Assembly: GCA_020061995.1 (NCBI GenBank)
Contig: JAGUXE010000272.1
Location: 1-7,343 of the forward strand
Direction of reading: 5' to 3'
DNA length: 7,343 nt
From: Ignavibacteriales bacterium
GTDB taxonomy: Bacteria > Bacteroidota > Ignavibacteria > Ignavibacteriales > Ignavibacteriaceae
Shown piece by piece: positions 1-6,221 of this stretch. The stretch's first letter is position 1. The number at the start of each line of letters is the position of its first letter. The notes under the pieces were generated by a model. It ran no database searches. It worked only from the letters and a program-made list of their open reading frames with translations, and was not told where the DNA came from. The position numbers and the translations under genes are program-made.

Positions 1-59
1 ATATTTACAAATCAATTCATATAAATACTAGATACACCTTAACTAGTAATCAATTATCT
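1..59. other. Short downstream non-coding end
   Basis: This is what remains after the stop of the last gene. It holds a weak inverted repeat, TACTAG (26-31) and CTAGTA (43-48), with an 11-base loop. There is no G+C-rich stem and no T-run in the transcribed direction, so it does not qualify as an intrinsic terminator. No gene start is visible on either strand. Confidence 0.4.
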
Positions 60-905
60 TTAAATACTCTTAAATCGTTTCCACATACCAAATATTGTAT
101 TTTGAAACCACGTAAAATTTTGCGGATATTTCCTAAAATATTTTGGTACAAGTTGAAGTTTTTTTTTATTTATTTTTATATTATGCCATAATAATTTTGA
201 ATTACCATCAATAAATACTTCTCCGTCATATCCATAATATATATATGTCACAAATTTCGTACTTTCTCGCAAAGTAATATGATTATTATCATCAATATTG
301 AACAAGGGGAAGTATTCAGATTTTACAAAAAAAGCATTATTAACCAATGTTGAGACCAATTCGTAACCTTTTTGTTTCCCCAATTCAACTAAGGACAACA
401 AACTCGAACCCTGATTAATCGATTCATCGGCTGGTTGAGTAAATAATACTTCATTTGGAATTGTTGGATTAAATTCTATACATATAACTTTAGGTTGATA
501 CTTATTGAAAGCTTTCCAAATATGATAATCATTACCATCTACATCTATAGATAAAAAATCAAAACTGGTCGGTATTTCACTTTCCGATAATATATTATCA
601 AGATTGTCAGAATCACTAAATCCAACAAATTTATTAAATGTAAACACATTATTCTTGCCATGATAATTCTTTATAAGATCAGTATATCTTTCTTTTGATC
701 CTTCAATCATTACGGCGTTGTAATTTTTATTATCAATCAAGTATTTCACATTACTTAAGTAAATTCCATCCCAAGCACCAAATTCGACACACCATTTATC
801 CCTATCTGGAATCATTTCCAATATTTTTTCTATTATTCCATCCTCTCCGTTTTGCGAATAAATATTATTCTTAAATTCTAAAAGCCATTTAGGTGATTTA
901 TTCAT
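60..905 (-). CDS. FkbM-like methyltransferase-fold protein
   Basis: This 281-residue cytoplasmic-type protein has no signal peptide. Its features match a group of FkbM-like proteins common in LPS and capsule loci: Y-S-Q-N-G-E-D-G at 16-23, a SAM-binding-like V-E-F-G-A-W-D-G at 40-47, I-E-G-S at 67-70 after strand 2, F-L-S-I-D-V-D-G-N-D at 117-126, and I-E-F-N-P at 143-147. FkbM itself is an O-methyltransferase, but members of this branch are mostly uncharacterised, so glycan O-methylation is an inference. The tail (about 240-281) is rich in Lys, Phe and Trp and may be amphipathic. An A9 run in the coding strand (159-167) encodes part of K-K-K at 247-250, so slippage there would alter the last 30-odd residues. 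It follows the preceding gene after a 69-base gap and has its own good ribosome site. Methyltransferase fold is fairly sure; activity is not. Confidence 0.78.
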   Translation of the reverse strand: MNKSPKWLLEFKNNIYSQNGEDGIIEKILEMIPDRDKWCVEFGAWDGIYLSNVKYLIDNKNYNAVMIEGSKERYTDLIKNYHGKNNVFTFNKFVGFSDSDNLDNILSESEIPTSFDFLSIDVDGNDYHIWKAFNKYQPKVICIEFNPTIPNEVLFTQPADESINQGSSLLSLVELGKQKGYELVSTLVNNAFFVKSEYFPLFNIDDNNHITLRESTKFVTYIYYGYDGEVFIDGNSKLLWHNIKINKKKLQLVPKYFRKYPQNFTWFQNTIFGMWKRFKSI

Positions 906-912
906 ATCATAA

Positions 913-917
913 TCCTT
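913..917 (-). promoter_or_regulatory. Shine-Dalgarno site of the FkbM-like gene
   Basis: AAGGA on the minus strand stands seven bases before the ATG at 905-903, the best-placed ribosome site in the window. It suggests this gene is translated independently rather than by coupling. Confidence 0.6.
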
Positions 918-924
918 ATATGTT

Positions 925-952
925 GTTATATAACTCTAATAAATTTTTTCAA
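925..952 (-). promoter_or_regulatory. Possible sigma70-type promoter before the last gene
   Basis: In the 69-base gap between the two methyltransferase-like genes the minus strand has TTGAAA (952-947), a 16-base spacer and TATAAC (930-925), each one mismatch from consensus. It lies about 20 bases before the start codon, which would leave a very short leader. In DNA this AT-rich such matches occur by chance, so it is only a candidate for separate expression of the last gene. Confidence 0.2.
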
Positions 953-974
953 ACTACTTGTAAACGAAATACAA

Positions 975-1763
975 TCATATATTCTTTCGTACAATGATTT
1001 GGTAATGATCATAGAAAAGGGGTATATAAATTTTTCCCCACTTTTTTATCAAGCAAGCCAAGCATACTTTAATAATTTTTTTTAATAATGCTATATTTAC
1101 ATTAATATCACGATTGATAATTTCACCACCGACAAAACTATATCCATCGCCGAATAACTTCTTAATCAATTCTCTATTAAAAAACGAAAGATGTTCATCA
1201 GTATGGAAGTATTTCCATTTTTCTTTAAATATTTTTACTAAAAAAGAATCAGTAATACCTGTTTCAATAACGATATATCCATCTACTTTTAATCTACTTT
1301 TTATTTGGATGAATACTTCATGAAAGTCAGATATATGTTCTAAAACATCATAAAGTAGGACCAGATCAAATTCTATATTATTCGGAATATCTAAAATTGA
1401 TTTATAAGATTTTATTGAATAATTCTCACTCGATATTTTTCTACCATAATCAGATAATTCGACATTGTATTTATTTATATTTTCATCAAATTTATGAAGG
1501 AAATAACCATCCCCTCCTCCAAAATCCAGCACATTGAGACTATTGGTAAAAGTAATAAATCTTTTTATAAATTTTTTTCTTCTTTCATAAAGATTTACTT
1601 CATTATGTATATAATAATAATTCCTTTTCAATTCTTGATAATAATCATTTTTGAAAACTTCATTCTTCCAAATAAATCCGCAACTTTTACATAGAATTAA
1701 TTTATAATTTTCACTTAAAGAATAGACTTCATTTTCTTGCAAATTGCAATATGGACAGTTCAT
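975..1763 (-). CDS. Zinc-ribbon class I SAM-dependent methyltransferase
   Basis: With the start chosen here the product is 262 residues. An in-frame ATG 27 bases upstream (1790) would add nine residues. The downstream ATG is preferred because AGGA lies four bases before it, whereas the upstream one has only a distant GGAG, and because the protein then begins M-N-C-P-Y-C, the usual start of this family. A four-cysteine zinc ribbon (C3, C6, C25, C28) precedes a Rossmann methyltransferase domain with L-D-F-G-G-G-D-G at 79-86, an acidic residue after strand 2 (E102) and Y-D-V-L-E-H at 138-143. A T-D-E-H-L-S-F-F segment (188-195) resembles the lid region of sugar methyltransferases. The C-terminal 40 residues are hydrophobic and basic and could touch the membrane. 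It probably methylates a glycan or nucleotide-sugar intermediate. The acceptor and the atom methylated are unknown. Confidence 0.82.
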   Translation of the reverse strand: MNCPYCNLQENEVYSLSENYKLILCKSCGFIWKNEVFKNDYYQELKRNYYYIHNEVNLYERRKKFIKRFITFTNSLNVLDFGGGDGYFLHKFDENINKYNVELSDYGRKISSENYSIKSYKSILDIPNNIEFDLVLLYDVLEHISDFHEVFIQIKSRLKVDGYIVIETGITDSFLVKIFKEKWKYFHTDEHLSFFNRELIKKLFGDGYSFVGGEIINRDINVNIALLKKIIKVCLACLIKKWGKIYIPLFYDHYQIIVRKNI

Positions 1764-1767
1764 AGTA

Positions 1768-1771
1768 TCCT
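1768..1771 (-). promoter_or_regulatory. Ribosome binding site deciding the methyltransferase start
   Basis: The minus strand reads C-AGGA-TACT-ATG here. The spacing of four bases is short but usable, and no comparable site serves the upstream ATG at 1790, whose nearest GGAG is about 18 bases away. This supports the shorter protein starting at 1763. Confidence 0.45.
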
Positions 1772-1799
1772 GTTTTTTAATAAATTCCATTTTTTTGAA

Positions 1800-2618
1800 T
1801 CAAATTACGCTCCAGCCACCATCAACAATCAAATTTGCACCTGACATATAACTTGAAGCATCAGAAGAGAGGAATAAGATAGCTCCATTATATTCATCTT
1901 TATCAGCCATTCTACCTAATGTTGTGCGATAAGCATACTGATTATTAAAAGTATCATCATGATTATCAAAAACGCCCCCGGGGGTTAAGCAATTTACCCG
2001 AATATTTTTTTCACGATAGTAGGAAGCAAGGTATTTGGTCAATTGGATAACTCCTGCTTTAGAAATCGCATAAGAAACCGGGGAAGAAAACTTTTCATCC
2101 GGGAAATAAATGTTTTTTACACCATCGTATAATCTTTGATCAGCGGCAACTACACCATAAGTCGAAGCAACATTAATAATAACCCCGTTTCCACTTTCAA
2201 TAAAAATATTGCAAGCCTCTTTACACGCCACTGCCACTCCAATAAGGTTTCCATCAATTACTTTAGACAATGTTTCTTTAGTATATTTTTCAAAGGGAGC
2301 ATAGAACCCTTCCGGTTTAATCTGAGCATTATTAATCAGAACATCTAATCCATGATATTTATGATTTATGTCATTAAAAAAAGCTACTATACTAACTTCA
2401 TCAGTATTATCAACATAGAGTGGTAAAGTTTTCTTTCCATCTTTATTTAACTTTTCTGATAAAGCTTTGCATTTCGAAAAATCTACATCACCTATTATAA
2501 CTATAGCACCAAGTGCCGATAAGTACTCGACATATTGACTTCCGAGTAAACCTGTAGCACCAATTATTGCAATTCGTTTATCTCTTACATCAAATGGATC
2601 AGTTGATTTATTTTTCAT
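1800..2618 (-). CDS. ptmA: Classical SDR oxidoreductase, PtmA-like (flagellin-modification type)
   Basis: The 272-residue protein is a classical short-chain dehydrogenase. It has a dinucleotide loop G-A-T-G-L-L-G at 20-26, N-N-A at 97-99, and catalytic Asn124, Ser152 and Y183-x-x-x-K187 (Y-A-I-S-K). The T-P-G-G-V-F loop at 212-217 and the C-terminal D-G-G-W at 266-269 are also present. The first Thr of the usual T-G-x-x-x-G-x-G is replaced by Ile19. The N-terminal, Y-G-V-V (154-157) and C-terminal segments resemble PtmA proteins of Campylobacter-type flagellin glycosylation loci, as does its position after ptmE, legF and a Gfo/Idh gene. In the reconstituted Campylobacter pathway PtmA was assigned to an early sugar-phosphate step, as I recall it. 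The actual substrate here is not shown by sequence. A GGA lies six bases before the ATG. This is the last gene of the tightly overlapping block. Confidence 0.87.
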   Translation of the reverse strand: MKNKSTDPFDVRDKRIAIIGATGLLGSQYVEYLSALGAIVIIGDVDFSKCKALSEKLNKDGKKTLPLYVDNTDEVSIVAFFNDINHKYHGLDVLINNAQIKPEGFYAPFEKYTKETLSKVIDGNLIGVAVACKEACNIFIESGNGVIINVASTYGVVAADQRLYDGVKNIYFPDEKFSSPVSYAISKAGVIQLTKYLASYYREKNIRVNCLTPGGVFDNHDDTFNNQYAYRTTLGRMADKDEYNGAILFLSSDASSYMSGANLIVDGGWSVI

Positions 2619-3573
2619 TGTTTTTCCAAAAGGATTTTGCTGTTAATGCTGTATTTAAAGACTCCATACCATCAAATAAATTGGGTTGGGGTTGTGTTTT
2701 TGTCTCAATGCAATCAGTGAAATATCTAATCAATGATAAATACATATCATTTCTATTAAATTCTTTAAAGGTAAAAACATCCGTAACAATATTCTTATTC
2801 CTAATTACTTTAATTTCAGCAGTATAAAGATCGCAATGAATTCTTCCGTTTTCACAAATTACTTCAAAATATCTCGAATATCCTCTCGTTAAATAATCAA
2901 GGTGGATAGATACCAAAGTATCGTTTTCTGCCTGGTAATGAATTTCGGCAATATCTTCCGTTTCAATTTCAAGGGCTGATAATTTCCCTACCATAGCATG
3001 AAAACTTTTTTTTACTTTCCCAAATAAAAAAGAAGCCAAATCAATTTCATGTATCAGATCTAAAACAACACCACCACCTAAATCACTTTTTGCTGAATAG
3101 GATACGCGATAATCAGAGTAAGGTCTCCAATCTGGCAAATATTGGCCAACAAAAAAACGTGCGGAATATATTTGCCCCATATTATTACTAGACAATAATT
3201 CATAAACTTTTTTCACACATGGATGAAACCTTAGATTATATCCGCACATCCCGAGTCCATGATAATTAGTAAGCAGCTTTTGTAAACTTTTGGCTTCTTC
3301 ATTATTTGAAACTATAGGTTTTTCTACAAATATATTTTGCTGCATTAGGATCAGTTTTTTTAGGTATGGGAAATGAAGTGAGGTCGGTGTTGATAGAATA
3401 ATAAAGTCGAACGGTACGGCTAGGAATTCATCGTCAACGTAAATTTCATTTAAGCCGAAAATATTGGATTTTGATTGTGATCGTAAAAGAGTAATGTCAC
3501 TATATCCAAGCGAAATAAAATTTTCGCAATGTCTCCTTCCAATTGATCCAAAACCGATTACACCGATTTTCAA
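2608..3573 (-). CDS. Gfo/Idh/MocA-family oxidoreductase with TTG start
   Basis: The 321-residue protein is a typical NAD(P)-dependent Gfo/Idh/MocA sugar oxidoreductase. It has an N-terminal Rossmann fold with G-F-G-S-I-G-R-R-H at 7-15, the E-K-P motif at 84-86 (Lys85 catalytic in the family), and a C-terminal domain with G-G-G-V-V-L-D-L-I-H-E-I-D (167-179) carrying Asp172 and His175. The start codon is TTG, overlapping the upstream TGA as TTGA. An in-frame TAA lies three codons before it, and the Rossmann strand begins at residue 2, so no other start is possible. A member of this family is common in legionaminate and related gene clusters, where PtmF may be the counterpart, but that match is from memory of the Campylobacter locus. 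The substrate is unknown; oxidation or reduction of an amino-sugar intermediate is inferred. It overlaps the following SDR gene by 11 bases. Confidence 0.88.
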   Translation of the reverse strand: MKIGVIGFGSIGRRHCENFISLGYSDITLLRSQSKSNIFGLNEIYVDDEFLAVPFDFIILSTPTSLHFPYLKKLILMQQNIFVEKPIVSNNEEAKSLQKLLTNYHGLGMCGYNLRFHPCVKKVYELLSSNNMGQIYSARFFVGQYLPDWRPYSDYRVSYSAKSDLGGGVVLDLIHEIDLASFLFGKVKKSFHAMVGKLSALEIETEDIAEIHYQAENDTLVSIHLDYLTRGYSRYFEVICENGRIHCDLYTAEIKVIRNKNIVTDVFTFKEFNRNDMYLSLIRYFTDCIETKTQPQPNLFDGMESLNTALTAKSFWKNNEK

Positions 3574-4286
3574 TTTTTCTTATCGTTCAAATTATTCATC
3601 CATGCTTCTGCAACGTACCAGTCGTTCATATCGTCAATACAAATTGATCTCTCAAGTGGCATTACATAAGCCAGAATATTTTCACCGTAAAACTTACCAG
3701 CCAATATATTTTCTCTTTTAATTACATAAACTGCACCATTTCGCATAAAAGCTTTTGGTTCATAAAGTTGTCGCGGTACACCTTCCGGTTCAGGTTGCCA
3801 AATAGGTTCCAATTTCCCTTCAATAATTTTTTTCATGAGTATAGGATGGAATTGATTTGCTTCGTTTACACTGACCACAGAATCCGGGTTTTGCGCAGCA
3901 AACATTTCAATAGCTTCATCGATATCTTCTGTTTTCTTTAATGGTGCTGGTGGTTCAAGATATACAATAATATTGTAGTCTAATGCATCCATTTTTTCCA
4001 TTTGTTTCAACGCGTGCTTGACAACCCCAATTGCTTTTGCTGTATCATTTGCCAACTCGATTGGTCGTAAAAATGGAACTTCTGCCCCAAATTGTTTTGC
4101 AATTTCTGCTATTTCAATATCATCTGTCGATACTATGAGTCTATCAATATATTTGCTCTTTAGTGCTTCTTCTATTGTGTAAGCAATTAATGGTTTACCG
4201 GAAAGAATTTTAATATTCTTGCGAGGAACTCCTTTTGATCCGCCGCGCGCCGGTACGATTCCTAAAACCCTTTTCCCTCCTATCAT
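3570..4286 (-). CDS. legF: CMP-nonulosonate synthetase (acylneuraminate/legionaminate cytidylyltransferase)
   Basis: The 238-residue protein has the length and order of motifs of CMP-sialate/CMP-legionaminate synthetases. These use CTP to activate a nine-carbon acid sugar for transfer. The CTP-binding P-A-R-G-G-S-K-G-V-P-R-K-N is at 12-24, S-T-D-D at 53-56, R-P-x-x-L-A-x-D-T-A at 74-83 and I-D-D-M-N-D-W-Y-V-A-E at 217-227, matching the conserved Asp-rich C-terminal motif. The segment that is usually L-Q-P-T-S-P-L-R reads L-E-P-P-A-P-L-K (110-117), a clear departure near the active site. Its ATG overlaps the ptmE stop (ATGA), with only a weak CGG upstream, so coupled translation is likely. The symbol legF is chosen over neuA because of the adjacent ptmE. 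A CMP-Neu5Ac or CMP-pseudaminate role is less likely but not excluded. Confidence 0.9.
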   Translation of the reverse strand: MIGGKRVLGIVPARGGSKGVPRKNIKILSGKPLIAYTIEEALKSKYIDRLIVSTDDIEIAEIAKQFGAEVPFLRPIELANDTAKAIGVVKHALKQMEKMDALDYNIIVYLEPPAPLKKTEDIDEAIEMFAAQNPDSVVSVNEANQFHPILMKKIIEGKLEPIWQPEPEGVPRQLYEPKAFMRNGAVYVIKRENILAGKFYGENILAYVMPLERSICIDDMNDWYVAEAWMNNLNDKKN

Positions 4287-5350
4287 ATTTTAAACCGTTC
4301 CAATGTTTTTTTGTATTCTTGCCATTCACCGGTATCTAACCAGGAATTTTCACTTATTGGAAAAACCCCGACCCTTCCTCCGTTTTCTCTCACTCTTTCA
4401 ATTAAATGAGTGATATGATAAAACATGTTTTCAGGTATTAACTCTAATATTTCAGGATTAACTATATACATACCTGTTGAAGCTAAAAAAGAATATTCAG
4501 GTTTTTCGGTGAATTTAGTTAATACACCTCCGTGCTCAATTTCACAAACTCCATATGGTACCTTGTGATTCATTGTTGATGCAACCAAACTGATATCGTA
4601 ATTATTTTTTTTGTGGAAATTCAATAGTTCAGTATAATCGGTATCAATTATTATATCACAATTAGTTACTAAAATTGGTTTGTTTAATTTCCCATGAAGG
4701 AAAGCTAATGCACCAATAGTCCCCAATTGTTTTTTTTCTTCAATATACTCAATCGAATATGAAGGATTCAGTTCTTCAAAATATGATTTAATTATTTTTG
4801 CTTTATGATTAATGGATACTATAAAATGGTTGATCGAAAAGTTTTGAAATTTATCCATAATTAATTCAATTATGGTTTTATCACCAATCGGTATTAAAGG
4901 TTTAGGTAATATTTTTGTAAAAGGTTCTAAGCGTGTCCCCTGTCCGCCCGCCATAATAACTACATGACAATCCAACTCCTTTACTTGAGGTGGAAATTCC
5001 ATTGGTTCAAACATCTCATCCCAAAAAAGGATATCTAGTATTTTTCCATCAAAATCCAATACAGGGATTGCTGAATACTTTTCTTTTAATATTTCTTTTT
5101 TAACTAACTGAAAATCATATCCTTTAACGACTGAATAGGGTTTTGGATTGCAAGCATTTTGAACCACATTCTCCAAATCACTCCCGGATAGTATCCACCT
5201 TCTTATATCGCCGTCAGTAAGGGATCCGATCAATCTTTGAGCATCATCAACAAGAAATAGTATTTTGCCGTGTGAGAGATCAAGCTGCTTCATCGCCGAT
5301 TTAACAGTAATGGTTGAGTGAATCAGATATTTATCTATTTCTTTATTCAT
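4283..5350 (-). CDS. ptmE: CBS-domain/sugar-1-phosphate nucleotidyltransferase fusion (PtmE type)
   Basis: The 355-residue protein joins a tandem CBS pair (about 1-118, with L-T-D-G-D-I-R-R-W at 44-52) to a nucleotidyltransferase domain (about 128-355). The catalytic part shows the signature G-G-Q-G-T-R-L beginning at 135 with K-I-L-P-K-P at 146-151, L-G-T-I-G-A-L at 209-215, the metal-binding D232 in T-N-C-D, E-K-P at 282-284 and a C-terminal W-L-D-T-G-E-W with D339. This architecture is that of PtmE from the Campylobacter legionaminic acid pathway, which makes a GDP-linked glucosamine derivative from the sugar-1-phosphate. The CBS pair probably senses an adenine nucleotide, but this is inferred. 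The gene overlaps the upstream gene by 8 bases and the downstream one by an ATGA. It has no visible ribosome site of its own, so it is probably translated by coupling. Guanylyl rather than uridylyl or thymidylyl specificity comes from the family, not from a residue I can point to. Confidence 0.9.
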   Translation of the reverse strand: MNKEIDKYLIHSTITVKSAMKQLDLSHGKILFLVDDAQRLIGSLTDGDIRRWILSGSDLENVVQNACNPKPYSVVKGYDFQLVKKEILKEKYSAIPVLDFDGKILDILFWDEMFEPMEFPPQVKELDCHVVIMAGGQGTRLEPFTKILPKPLIPIGDKTIIELIMDKFQNFSINHFIVSINHKAKIIKSYFEELNPSYSIEYIEEKKQLGTIGALAFLHGKLNKPILVTNCDIIIDTDYTELLNFHKKNNYDISLVASTMNHKVPYGVCEIEHGGVLTKFTEKPEYSFLASTGMYIVNPEILELIPENMFYHITHLIERVRENGGRVGVFPISENSWLDTGEWQEYKKTLERFKI

Positions 5351-6221
5351 ATTTTGAAAATGTTTTTTTTATAAAATTAGTGAGTTCCATTTTTGGTTCA
5401 AATTTGCAGATTTGCTTGAAACAATCAAAGTTTAGGTCATCAATATTTTCAATCGGTTTTATGGTATTGAACTCGGTAATAAATTTGGAATTACATACTT
5501 GCTCTATCAGTGAAATTATTTGATTAACTGTATATTTATCATTAGTGGCAACATTATATGTACCGAACAAATTCAACACAACTGAAGAGGAAATTGCATT
5601 TGCACAATCATTAACATGGATAAAGTATCTTTCTAGCGAACCATCGTTATTAAATTGCAATTTCTCTCCTGATAACGAGGCTTTCAATAAATAAGCAAAT
5701 AGTCCTTTTTTTTGGTCTTCACCATAAAGATTTGCTAATCTTAGTATACAATATTTTTCCGACGTAAGAGTACTTTTAATTTTATACTCCGCAAATGCCT
5801 TTAATGCTGCATAGCTACTTTCCGGATTAATTGGATTCATTTCATCTGCATATTTACAAGTACCATATATTGCAACAGTAGAGATATGGAAAATCTTTTT
5901 TTTGTAGAGATTAACCGCATCTACAATGTTCTCAATACCCATTGTATTGATATCAAAACAAACTTTTATAGGTGAAGTAATTTGACCGGTACAATTTATT
6001 ATCAAATCATAGTTTTGTATCTGAAAATTAACGCATTCTTTATCCAGAACATCAATTTTAATAAATTTCTGCTTCAGGACTAATGGTTCAACTAAATCTC
6101 CGATGGTTAAATCAAAATCAATGATATTCTCAAACATCTTCGCAATCGAAGTCCCAAGATAACCTGACCCACCAAGTAATAATATTTTTTTAGTCATGGA
6201 AAATTTTCTGAACAATTCCAT
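5343..6221 (-). CDS. NAD-dependent epimerase/dehydratase (extended SDR), probable NDP-sugar epimerase or reductase
   Basis: The 292-residue product is an extended SDR. It has the NAD-binding loop G-G-S-G-Y-L-G at 17-23, a conserved Ser at 114 (H-I-S-T-V-A-I-Y-G), the catalytic Y137-x-x-x-K141 pair (S-S-Y-A-A-L-K) and the R-Y-F-I-H-V-N-D segment at 198-205 typical of nucleotide-sugar enzymes. It is somewhat short for a GalE-type epimerase. The reaction (C4 or other epimerisation, or ketone reduction) cannot be read from the motifs. Two starts are possible. The first Met has an AAAAGG about 11 bases upstream and overlaps neuC by 32 bases. Met9 (6197) gives M-T-K-K-I directly before the Rossmann strand and only an 8-base overlap, the same as the next junction, but it lacks a clear ribosome site. 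I lean towards Met9. Its place between neuC and ptmE ties it to the nonulosonate pathway. The protein carries three A8 runs in its coding strand. Confidence 0.85.
   Translation of the reverse strand: MELFRKFSMTKKILLLGGSGYLGTSIAKMFENIIDFDLTIGDLVEPLVLKQKFIKIDVLDKECVNFQIQNYDLIINCTGQITSPIKVCFDINTMGIENIVDAVNLYKKKIFHISTVAIYGTCKYADEMNPINPESSYAALKAFAEYKIKSTLTSEKYCILRLANLYGEDQKKGLFAYLLKASLSGEKLQFNNDGSLERYFIHVNDCANAISSSVVLNLFGTYNVATNDKYTVNQIISLIEQVCNSKFITEFNTIKPIENIDDLNFDCFKQICKFEPKMELTNFIKKTFSKYE

Noticed and set aside
26..48. Inverted repeat considered as a terminator at the operon end
   Set aside because: The stem is six AT-rich pairs with an 11-base loop and there is no following T-run on the minus strand.
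1114..1694. Plus-strand open frames of 66 and 69 codons opposite the methyltransferase gene
   Set aside because: They are antisense shadows of a well-supported gene, with low-complexity Ile/Phe/Ser-rich products and no recognisable motif. The same applies to the other short plus-strand frames (2136-2348, 2567-2827, 3464-3721, 5314-5523, 6704-6976, 6714-6911).
1975..1984. Ten-base perfect G+C palindrome CCCCCGGGGG in AT-rich DNA
   Set aside because: It encodes the conserved T-P-G-G loop of the SDR (Thr-Pro-Gly-Gly codons), which explains it without a regulatory role.
4239..4257. G+C-rich island within the cytidylyltransferase gene
   Set aside because: It encodes the conserved P-A-R-G-G-S motif, whose codons are necessarily G+C-rich.
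4268..4286. GGAGGG just after the legF start codon, considered as a ribosome site for a later start
   Set aside because: No ATG, GTG or TTG follows in frame at a usable distance before the conserved P-A-R-G-G motif, so it is simply the Gly-Gly codons of the N-terminus.
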